Origin: Limimaricola pyoseonensis
Lineage (GTDB): Bacteria > Pseudomonadota > Alphaproteobacteria > Rhodobacterales > Rhodobacteraceae
Direction of reading: 5' to 3'
Assembly: GCF_900102015.1 (NCBI RefSeq)
Contig: NZ_FNAT01000001.1
Location: 434,001-498,000, forward strand
DNA length: 64,000 bases
A program made the translations under genes and the position numbers. Below are positions 1 to 6,737 of this stretch, piece after piece. Numbering within the stretch: position 1 is the first letter of the stretch; each line of letters starts with the position of its first letter. The notes under the pieces are model-generated. The model did not search any database and was not told where the DNA came from. It saw only the letters and a program-made list of their open reading frames with translations.

Positions 1-1358
1 TGTTCATCCTCGCGATCTACTTCGTGCACCCGCATCTGGGGACCATCGTGGTCGGCACCTCGCTGGCGCTTCTGGTCATCACGCTGATCAACCAGAAGCT
101 CACCGCGCGGCCCTTCGCCGAGGCCAATGCCGCGCAGAGCCGGGCCAACCTGCACCTCGATTCCATGTCGCGCAACAGCCAGATCATCAACGCGCTCGCG
201 ATGATCCCCGAGGCAGTGCGGATCTGGGGCCGCGACACCGCCACCTCGCTCACCGCCCAGGTCCACGCGCAGGACCGCAACATCGCGGCCTCGGCCGCCT
301 CGCGCGCGGTGCGGCTGCTCACCCAGGTCGCGATGCTGGGCTGGGGCGCCTATCTGGCGATCTTGGGCGAGATCACCGGCGGCATGGTGATCGCCGCCTC
401 GATCATCGCGGGCCGGGCACTGGCGCCGATCGAGGGCGCGATCGAGGGCTGGAGCGGTTACGCGCAGGCCCGCGCCGCCTATGGCCGTATCGCCGGACTG
501 CTGACCGGCTCGAAGCTGCAGTTCGAGCGGCTGAACCTGCCCAACCCCGAGGGCCGGCTCGATGTCGAGCGGCTGCTCTACGTGCCGGGCGGCACCAAGC
601 AGGTGGTGCTGAACGGCGTCAGCTTCGCGCTCACGCCCGGCGAAAGCCTCGCGATCATCGGCAATTCGGGGGCCGGCAAGACCACGCTCGGCAAGATGCT
701 GGTGGGATCGATCCTGCCGACCTCGGGCAATGTCCGGCTCGACCTGATGGACCTGCGCAACTGGGATCCGCGGCAGCTGGGCGAGAATATCGGCTACCTG
801 CCGCAGGACGTGCAGCTCTTTCCCGGCAGCATCAAGGACAACATCGGCCGGATGCGGCTGGACGCGACGGATGCGCAGATCTACGCGGCCGCGCGGCTCG
901 CCGATGTGCACGAGATGATCGCCAACCTGCCGCAGGGCTACGAGACGGTGGTGGCCGCCGACGGCGCGCCGCTCTCGGGCGGGCAGAAGCAGCGCATCGC
1001 CCTGGCGCGGGCCTTCTTCGGAGAGCCGCGCTTCGTGGTGCTCGACGAGCCGAACTCCAACCTCGACAGCGCCGGTGACAAGGCGCTGGCGCAGGCGCTC
1101 AGGCACGCCAAGGAAAACCGGATCACCGTGGTCGTGGTGACCCAGAAACCGACGCTGCTCACCGTGGTCGACAAGATCATGCTGCTTGCCGATGGCAGCA
1201 TCCAGATGTTCGGCGAACGCATGCAGGTGCTGCAGCGGCTGGCGGGTGACAAGGCGCCGCGACCGGCGCCGCGCGCACCGGGACCGAGCCAGGTGCCGGG
1301 GCAGGGACCGGGTCAGGATCCGGGCAAGAATCCGGGGCAGGGAGGGCCGAAATCATGA
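1..1358 (+). CDS. Type I secretion system permease/ATPase (5'-truncated)
   Basis: This is the inner-membrane ABC component of a type I secretion system (PrtD/HlyB-like), which powers one-step export of a protein through a fusion protein and an outer-membrane channel. The reading frame is open from the window edge, so the GTG at 24 is probably not the start and the N-terminus is missing. Two hydrophobic stretches of the membrane domain precede the nucleotide-binding domain. Walker A (GNSGAGKTT) lies near 660-686, the signature LSGGQ near 971-985 and Walker B (VVLDEP) near 1036-1053. The switch-loop histidine is replaced by glutamine (VTQKP, codon 1143-1145). The C-terminus is a Pro/Gly-rich tail of about 35 residues. 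The stop overlaps the next gene's start (ATGA), so the two are translationally coupled. The exported substrate is not in the window. Confidence 0.9.
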   Translation, partial: FILAIYFVHPHLGTIVVGTSLALLVITLINQKLTARPFAEANAAQSRANLHLDSMSRNSQIINALAMIPEAVRIWGRDTATSLTAQVHAQDRNIAASAASRAVRLLTQVAMLGWGAYLAILGEITGGMVIAASIIAGRALAPIEGAIEGWSGYAQARAAYGRIAGLLTGSKLQFERLNLPNPEGRLDVERLLYVPGGTKQVVLNGVSFALTPGESLAIIGNSGAGKTTLGKMLVGSILPTSGNVRLDLMDLRNWDPRQLGENIGYLPQDVQLFPGSIKDNIGRMRLDATDAQIYAAARLADVHEMIANLPQGYETVVAADGAPLSGGQKQRIALARAFFGEPRFVVLDEPNSNLDSAGDKALAQALRHAKENRITVVVVTQKPTLLTVVDKIMLLADGSIQMFGERMQVLQRLAGDKAPRPAPRAPGPSQVPGQGPGQDPGKNPGQGGPKS

Positions 1359-2689
1359 GCCTGCAGCAGGTCGAAAGCGGTGAATGGTTCGCCGAGGTGC
1401 CGCGCTCGGTGCGCGGCCACGCGATCTTCGGGATCGTGCTGCTGATCCTCACCTTCGGCGGCTTCGGGCTCTGGGCGTTCCAGGCACCGCTGGCCGCCGC
1501 CGTGATCGCGCCGGGCAGCTTCGTCGCCACCGGCCAGAACAAGATCGTCCAGCATCTCGAGGGCGGGATCATCGAGGAGATCCTCGTCGACGAGGGCGAC
1601 CGGGTCGAGGCCGGGCAGCTTCTGCTGCGGCTCGACGGCACGCAGGCGGCGGCGGCCGAGCGCGAGCTGCAGCTGCGCCAATGGCGGCTCGAGGCGACCG
1701 AGGCGCGTCTGCTGGCCGAGGAACAGGGGCTGGAGGCGATCCGCTTCCCGGCGCATCTGGAGGCCGCGCGCGGCGATTTCGCCGTGGCGGGCATCCTCGA
1801 CGGGCAGGAGCTGTCCTTCCGGGTGTCGCGCGGCGCGCATGAGAACGATCTCGCGCTGCTCGAACGCAACATCGAGGCGCTGCGCATCCGCGCCGGCGGC
1901 TACGACACCCAGCTCGAGACGCATCGCCGTCAGCACGCGCTGCTGGTCGAGGAACATGCCGACAAGGAAGCGCTGTTCTCGCGCGGTCTGCTGCGCCGGC
2001 CCGAGCTTCTGGCGGTCGAGCGCGCGCAGCTGGAGGCCGAGGGCCAGATCGGCCGGTTGGTGGCCGAGATCGCCGAGATCGAGGAAGTGGCCGAGAAATA
2101 CGCGGCCCAGATCGACCAGGAGGTCGAGCGCTACCGCGAAAAGGCGCTCGACGAGCTTCAGGGCGTGCAATCCGAGCTCGAGAGCATCCGCGAACAGTGG
2201 CGCGCCGCGCGCGGCGTGCGCGACCGGGTCGAACTTCTCGCGCCGGTCGCCGGCACCGTCGTCCGGCTGCATTACCATACCGCCGGCGGCGTGATCGAAA
2301 GCGGCCGGCCGATCCTCGAGATCCTGCCGCTCGACGAGCCGCTGATCATCGAGGTGCAGATCCCGCGGGTCGAGATCGACAGCGTCCGCCGGGGCCAGCC
2401 GGCGACCGTCCGGCTGACGGCGCTGAACCAGCGCACCACGCCGGTGCTCGATGGCGAGGTGTTCTACGTCTCGGCCGACGCGGTCGCGCAGGAGGCGGGC
2501 GAAACGGTGCAGGAGGTCTACGTGGCGCGCATCTCGATCGTGCCGGAGCAGCTCGACCGCGTGCCGGGCTTCTCGCCGACGCCGGGCATGCCGGCCGAGA
2601 TCATGATCGAGACCGCGTCGCGCACCTTCGTGGAGTATCTCGTGAAGCCGATCCGCGACAGCATGACCCGCGCGTTCCGAGAGAGATAG
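1355..2689 (+). CDS. HlyD-family type I secretion periplasmic adaptor
   Basis: A 444-residue membrane-fusion protein that bridges the inner-membrane ABC exporter to a TolC-like channel. One transmembrane helix (about residues 26-45) follows a short cytoplasmic N-terminus. Next come a biotinyl-lipoyl-like segment (GSFVATGQNKIVQHLEGG onward), a long Glu/Arg/Leu-rich coiled-coil hairpin (about 90-290), and the returning lipoyl half and beta-barrel (LLAPVAGTVVRLHYH onward). The C-terminus carries the family's PGMPAEIMI motif. Length and order fit the HlyD/PrtE family. The ATG overlaps the ATPase stop by four bases. No outer-membrane TolC gene follows, so the channel must be encoded elsewhere. Confidence 0.92.
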   Translation: MSLQQVESGEWFAEVPRSVRGHAIFGIVLLILTFGGFGLWAFQAPLAAAVIAPGSFVATGQNKIVQHLEGGIIEEILVDEGDRVEAGQLLLRLDGTQAAAAERELQLRQWRLEATEARLLAEEQGLEAIRFPAHLEAARGDFAVAGILDGQELSFRVSRGAHENDLALLERNIEALRIRAGGYDTQLETHRRQHALLVEEHADKEALFSRGLLRRPELLAVERAQLEAEGQIGRLVAEIAEIEEVAEKYAAQIDQEVERYREKALDELQGVQSELESIREQWRAARGVRDRVELLAPVAGTVVRLHYHTAGGVIESGRPILEILPLDEPLIIEVQIPRVEIDSVRRGQPATVRLTALNQRTTPVLDGEVFYVSADAVAQEAGETVQEVYVARISIVPEQLDRVPGFSPTPGMPAEIMIETASRTFVEYLVKPIRDSMTRAFRER

Positions 2690-2787
2690 GTGTGAGCGGT
2701 ATGACCACACGCGAGCCGTGGTTGACGGGAAAAAACGATATCCGGTGTCGGGAGCGGGACGCCGCAGACCCGAATAACCCAAGCCTC

Positions 2788-2820
2788 ATAACTAGTATTA
2801 TGTAACTTATACGAAGTATT
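2788..2820. repeat. lox/dif-like imperfect inverted repeat
   Basis: A 33-bp AT-rich element with arms ATAACTAGTATT and TATACGAAGTATT around an 8-bp core, ATGTAACT. It lies in the AT-rich spacer between the secretion operon and the LuxR-type gene. Aligned by eye to the 34-bp loxP sequence it matches at about 26 positions with one single-base gap. One arm, read on the minus strand as ACTTCGTATAA, also resembles a XerC arm of dif sites. It could equally be a regulator operator. The similarity is seen directly; any function is inference. Confidence 0.35.
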
Positions 2821-2871
2821 CGCCTGTCGCGAACATGATGATACGGTCTTGTCTTATGAGGCAATGTCATC

Positions 2872-3576
2872 ATGCCAAGTAAGCCCGAAGTCGAAGGCCC
2901 CGCGCTTTCTGCTCATCTGGCGGCGCTGGCGTCGGCGCAGGATATCGACCAGCTCTGGCGTGCACATTGCGACCGCATGGCGCTCTACGGCTTCGAGCGC
3001 CTGCTCTGCGCCTTCACCCGCCTGACCCGCGCCGAGATCGAGCGTGGTGCCCGTGGCTGGGTCATGCTCAGCACCGTCCCCCATGGCCGTGCCGAGCCCT
3101 CCGACACGTTCAACGACGGCCTGTCCGACGGCCGCCCCGGCCCGCGCAGCTGGTCGCTGTCGCGGCCCGGTCATCACGGCGACAGCCACGCCGGCTACAC
3201 GATCTTCTTCCGCAATGCCGTCTCGCGCGTCACCGGCGCGATCGATCTCGTCGCCCGACCCGGCATGAGCCAGCGCGACGTCGACCGGCTCTGGGATCTC
3301 CAGGGCCAGGAAATCGCCGCATTGAACGATGTCTTTCATCTCAAGCTGATGTCGCTGCCCTGCGGGCCCTACAGGTTGACCGACCGGCAGCGGGAAATGC
3401 TGTGCCACGTGGCCGATGGGCATACCACGCGGGAGATCGCCGATCTTCTGGGCCTTACCGAAGCGACGATCGAAAAGCACCTGCGTTTGGCGCGCGAGGC
3501 GTTGGACGCCCGCAATACACCACAAGCGGTATTGCACGCGTCTTTATACAACCAAATATATATGCCGAAGAGCTGA
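2872..3576 (+). CDS. LuxR-family transcriptional regulator
   Basis: A 234-residue protein with an N-terminal sensor-like domain (about 1-165) and a C-terminal LuxR/FixJ helix-turn-helix (about 168-215). The DNA-binding part is clear: LTDRQREMLCHVADGHT, then REIADLLGLTEATIEKHL. The N-terminal half resembles autoinducer-binding domains only loosely, and I cannot find the conserved Asp-Pro pair or the usual Trp/Tyr pattern that contacts acyl-homoserine lactones. The ligand is therefore unknown and quorum sensing is not shown. No luxI homologue is nearby. It is preceded by an AT-rich spacer of about 180 bases that probably holds its promoter. Its position after a type I secretion operon makes it a candidate regulator of that operon. 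Confidence 0.82.
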   Translation: MPSKPEVEGPALSAHLAALASAQDIDQLWRAHCDRMALYGFERLLCAFTRLTRAEIERGARGWVMLSTVPHGRAEPSDTFNDGLSDGRPGPRSWSLSRPGHHGDSHAGYTIFFRNAVSRVTGAIDLVARPGMSQRDVDRLWDLQGQEIAALNDVFHLKLMSLPCGPYRLTDRQREMLCHVADGHTTREIADLLGLTEATIEKHLRLAREALDARNTPQAVLHASLYNQIYMPKS

Positions 3577-3653
3577 TTTGCGGCTCTCAAGTCAGGAATA
3601 CCTGACTACCGCTAGCCGCCGATCCGTGAGACGCTCGGGGTGTTAGCGAGTGT

Positions 3654-3783
3654 GGTCGGTACGACCAAAGGCGGCTTCCCGAAAGGACGTGACTTTCCGC
3701 GGACCCTGCCAAACCGACAGCAGCAGGTCGGTATCCAGCATGAGATGGCCGCGCCCGTCCTACCGTCCGGGCGCGGCTTTTTT
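3654..3783 (+). ncRNA. Candidate structured small RNA with intrinsic terminator
   Basis: No coding frame fits here, yet four hairpins follow one another on the plus strand. They are GGTCG/CGACC (3654-3666), GAAAG/CTTTC (3681-3697), ACCGAC/GTCGGT (3713-3732) and the terminator stem GCCGCGCCCG/CGGGCGCGGC (3748-3777) followed by six T. The octamer GGTCGGTA occurs twice (3654-3661 and 3726-3733), so hairpins 1 and 3 could exchange partners. The transcript could start from its own promoter or be processed from the 3' end of the upstream regulator mRNA; the 5' end is not defined. I do not recognise it as 6S, SRP, tmRNA or RNase P RNA. Confidence 0.6.
3748..3783 (+). terminator. Intrinsic terminator of the candidate sRNA/luxR transcript
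   Basis: A 10-bp perfect GC stem (3748-3757 with 3768-3777), a 10-base loop and six T residues (3778-3783). The T-run lies only on the plus-strand side, so it ends transcription coming from the luxR-like gene or from the sRNA, not from tsf. Confidence 0.85.
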
Positions 3784-3854
3784 GTGGCGATGGGCCGACT
3801 TATGTAAGGACGCCCGCCGCAGCGGGCGCCCTCGATGATCGGCCGGTGCCGGGC

Positions 3855-4730
3855 TCAGCCCTTGGCGGCCTTGGCGACCTCGGCGGCGAAGTCTTCCTCG
3901 ACCTTCTCGATGCCCTCGCCGACCTCGAGCCGGACGAAGCCGGTGATGGTGGCGCCGGCCTCTTTCGCGGCCTGCTCGACGGTCAGGTCGGGGTTCACCA
4001 CGAAGGCCTGACCCAGCAGGGTCGACTCGGCGACGAACTTCTTCATCCGGCCTTCGATCATCTTCTCGATGACCTGCTCCGGCTTGCCGCTCTCGCGGGC
4101 GATGTCCATCTGCACGGCCTTTTCCTTGGCCAGCATCTCCTGGTCGAGATCGGCCTCGCCGAGCGCGGCGGGGTTGGCCGCGGCGATGTGCATCGCGATC
4201 TGGCGGCCGAAGGCCTCGTCACCGCCGGTGAGCGCGACGAGAACGCCGATCTTGCCCATGCCGTCGGTGGCGGCGTTGTGGACGTAGGTCACGACCTGCT
4301 CGCCCTCGATCGCGGCCATGCGGCGCAGCGTCATGTTCTCGCCGACCTTGGCGATGCTGTCGGTGATCAGCGCCTCGACCGGCTTGCCGTCGACCTCGGT
4401 GGCCTTCAGCGCCTCGAGGTCCTGGGCGGTCACGGCCGCGTCGGCGACCTTCTTCACCATCGCCTGGAAATCGGCGTTCTTGGCGACGAAGTCGGTCTCC
4501 GAGTTCACCTCGACCGCGATGCCGCGGCTACCCTCGACAGCGACGGCCACCAGGCCCTCGGCGGCGGTACGGCCGGATTTCTTGGCGGCCTTGGCCAGGC
4601 CCTTGGTGCGCAGCCAGTCGACCGCGGCTTCCATGTCGCCGTCGGTCTCGGTCAGCGCCTTCTTGGCGTCCATCATGCCCGCGCCGGTGGTGTCGCGCAG
4701 TTCCTTGACCATGCTCGCAGTGATCGCCAT
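3855..4730 (-). CDS. tsf: Elongation factor Ts
   Basis: EF-Ts recycles EF-Tu by catalysing GDP-GTP exchange in the cytoplasm. The 291-residue protein has the N-terminal UBA-like region ([19 protein letters not shown]) and the TDFVAKN motif of the core domain, followed by the coiled-coil insertion. I chose the ATG at 4730 because AAGGAG lies seven bases upstream; an in-frame GTG immediately upstream (4733) would sit too close to it. It lies 77 bases downstream of rpsB, the usual rpsB-tsf order, and is very likely cotranscribed with it. Confidence 0.97.
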   Translation of the reverse strand: MAITASMVKELRDTTGAGMMDAKKALTETDGDMEAAVDWLRTKGLAKAAKKSGRTAAEGLVAVAVEGSRGIAVEVNSETDFVAKNADFQAMVKKVADAAVTAQDLEALKATEVDGKPVEALITDSIAKVGENMTLRRMAAIEGEQVVTYVHNAATDGMGKIGVLVALTGGDEAFGRQIAMHIAAANPAALGEADLDQEMLAKEKAVQMDIARESGKPEQVIEKMIEGRMKKFVAESTLLGQAFVVNPDLTVEQAAKEAGATITGFVRLEVGEGIEKVEEDFAAEVAKAAKG

Positions 4731-4807
4731 CACGTCTCTCCTTGAATTGGGTGGGGTCCGGACGCACCATCGGTGCGCCCGGTAACCGTCATGCGACGGG
4801 TCGAGGA

Positions 4808-5581
4808 TTACTCGGCCGAGGCGTCCTCGGCGGCGGCGAGCTCCTGCTCGGCCAGCTCTTCCATCGCGCCCATGTCGACGCCGGCGGCGCCGAGCTGCGC
4901 GCTCATGCCGTCCAGCGCGGCGCGGGCGGCGAGGTCGCAGTAGAGCGAGATCGCGCGGGCGGCGTCGTCATTGCCCGGGATCACGTAGTCCACGCCCTCG
5001 GGCGAGCAGTTGGTGTCGACCACGGCGACGACCGGGATGCCGAGCTTCTTGGCTTCCGAGATCGCCAGGTCTTCCTTGTTGACGTCGATCACGAACAGCA
5101 GGTCCGGCACGCCGCCCATCTCGCGGATGCCGCCCAGCGAGGCCTGCAGCTTGGCCTGCTCGCGCTCCATGCCGAGACGCTCTTTCTTGGTCAGGCCGGC
5201 AAAGCCCTGATCGGCCGCCTCGTCGATGGCGCGCAGGCGGTTGATCGACTGCGAGACGGTCTGCCAGTTGGTCAGCGTGCCGCCGAGCCAGCGGTGGTTC
5301 ATGTAGAACTGCGCCGACTTCTCGGCGGCCTCGGCGATCGGCTGCGCGGCCTGGCGCTTGGTGCCGACGAACAGCACGCGGCCGCCCTTGGCGACGGTGT
5401 CGCGGATCACGGTCAGGGCCTTGTCCAGCATCGGGACGGTCTGGGTCAGGTCGACGATGTGGATGCCGTTGCGGGCGCCGTAGATGTACTCGGACATCCG
5501 CGGGTTCCAGCGCGCGGTCTGGTGGCCGAAGTGGACGCCGGCCTCGAGCAGCTGGCGCATGGAGAACTCGGGAAGAGCCAT
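4808..5581 (-). CDS. rpsB: 30S ribosomal protein S2
   Basis: S2 is a structural protein of the small subunit, needed for S1 docking. The 257-residue sequence has the family landmarks [17 protein letters not shown] near the N-terminus, [28 protein letters not shown] and [12 protein letters not shown]. The acidic Glu/Ala-rich C-terminal tail is common in alphaproteobacteria. AAAGG lies upstream of the ATG. A short inverted repeat (CCGGTT/AACCGG) directly abuts this Shine-Dalgarno sequence in the leader, a possible site for autogenous control. It is followed by tsf. Confidence 0.97.
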   Translation of the reverse strand: MALPEFSMRQLLEAGVHFGHQTARWNPRMSEYIYGARNGIHIVDLTQTVPMLDKALTVIRDTVAKGGRVLFVGTKRQAAQPIAEAAEKSAQFYMNHRWLGGTLTNWQTVSQSINRLRAIDEAADQGFAGLTKKERLGMEREQAKLQASLGGIREMGGVPDLLFVIDVNKEDLAISEAKKLGIPVVAVVDTNCSPEGVDYVIPGNDDAARAISLYCDLAARAALDGMSAQLGAAGVDMGAMEELAEQELAAAEDASAE

Positions 5582-5590
5582 GTCTCTATA

Positions 5591-5662
5591 CCTTTCCGGT
5601 TTTGCCTCGGCGGAGGATCAGGGCGGCTGCCCCAACCGGTGGACCCCGGGGGATGTCTCCCC
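5591..5662 (-). promoter_or_regulatory. rpsB 5' leader with RBS-adjacent inverted repeat
   Basis: On the transcribed (minus) strand a CCGGTT segment (plus coordinates 5634-5639) can pair with AACCGG (5596-5601), which directly abuts the AAAGG Shine-Dalgarno at 5591-5595. A second GGGGGA/TCCCCC hairpin lies just upstream (about 5648-5662). Many bacteria control rpsB-tsf by S2 binding to the leader; that this leader does so is inference from position only. Confidence 0.35.
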
Positions 5663-5755
5663 CCGAAGGCCCGCCCCCGCCTGCGGGATTGACGTGGGCC
5701 GGCCATTAGCGCCGTCGCGCCGAAAAGGCAAGCCCCGCCCTGCCCGGCCCCGGGG

Positions 5756-6625
5756 TCAGTCGCGGCGCAGCCGCTTGATCAGCGACGAGGTGTCCCATCG
5801 GCCGCCGCCCATCTGCTGCACCTCCTTGTAGAACTGGTCGACCAGCGCCGTCACCGGCAGGCTGACCGACAGCTCGTCCGCCGCATCGAGGCAGATGCCC
5901 AGATCCTTGCGCATCCAGTCCACCGCGAAGCCGTGCTCGAACTGGTCGTCGAGCATGGTGCCGTGGCGGTTGACCATCTGCCAGCTGCCGGCCGCGCCCT
6001 GGCTGATCACCTCGACCAGCTCGCGCCCGTCGAGGCCGGCCTTCTCGGCGAAGGCCAGCGACTCCGACAGGCCCTGCACCAGCCCCGCGATTGCGATCTG
6101 GTTGGCCATCTTGGCCAGTTGCCCCGCGCCGCTCTCGCCCAGCCTGCGGCAGATCTTGGCATAGGCGTCGATCACCGGCTCGGCCCGGTCGAAATGGTCC
6201 TGCGCGCCGCCGCACATCACCGAAAGCTGGCCGTTCTCGGCCCCCGCCTGACCGCCCGAGACCGGCGCATCGACGAAGCCGAGCCCCGCCGCGTCGGCCG
6301 CCGCCGCCAGCTCGCGCGTCACCGCGGCGCTGACCGTGGTGTGGTCGACGAAGAGCGCGCCCGCGCCCATGCCCGCGAAGGCCCCGTCATCGCCCAGGCA
6401 GACCGAGCGCAGGTCGTCGTCGTTGCCGACGCAGGCGAAGACGATCTCGGCGCCCTGTGCCGCCTCGCGCGGCGTGCCCGCATGCCGGCCGCCATGCTGC
6501 TTGACCCAGGCCTCGGCCTTGGCCGCGGTGCGGTTGTAGACCGTGACCTCGTGGCCGGCCGCGACCAGGTGGCCCGCCATCGGGAACCCCATCACGCCCA
6601 GGCCCAGAAACGCCAGCTTCGCCAT
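5756..6625 (-). CDS. NAD(P)-dependent beta-hydroxyacid dehydrogenase (HIBADH family)
   Basis: A 289-residue member of the 3-hydroxyisobutyrate/tartronate-semialdehyde reductase family, oxidising short beta-hydroxyacids or reducing the matching semialdehyde in the cytoplasm. The N-terminal Rossmann fold begins at residue 4 (FLGLGVMGFPMAGHL). The substrate motif FVDAPVSGGQAGAENG follows near 120. The family's catalytic lysine sits in GAGQLAKMANQIAIAG. The ATG at 6625 is preceded by AAGGGGAGAT; upstream in-frame sequence looks non-coding. Without neighbouring pathway genes the exact substrate (3-hydroxyisobutyrate, tartronate semialdehyde or another acid) cannot be fixed. It is divergent from the acylase gene, with about 110 bases between them. 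Confidence 0.85.
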   Translation of the reverse strand: MAKLAFLGLGVMGFPMAGHLVAAGHEVTVYNRTAAKAEAWVKQHGGRHAGTPREAAQGAEIVFACVGNDDDLRSVCLGDDGAFAGMGAGALFVDHTTVSAAVTRELAAAADAAGLGFVDAPVSGGQAGAENGQLSVMCGGAQDHFDRAEPVIDAYAKICRRLGESGAGQLAKMANQIAIAGLVQGLSESLAFAEKAGLDGRELVEVISQGAAGSWQMVNRHGTMLDDQFEHGFAVDWMRKDLGICLDAADELSVSLPVTALVDQFYKEVQQMGGGRWDTSSLIKRLRRD

Positions 6626-6737
6626 CTTATCTCCCCTTGCGTTCACGGGGCTTTCGCTCGTCCCCGAGGCGCGATACTCACCAAGGCCCGTGGGCCCGTC
6701 AAGCGCGGGTCCGGCCCCGCGCACTCCCGGAGGATGA

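Noticed and set aside
2872-3576. Quorum-sensing luxR/luxI pair
   Set aside because: There is no luxI homologue nearby, and the autoinducer-contact residues are not recognisable.
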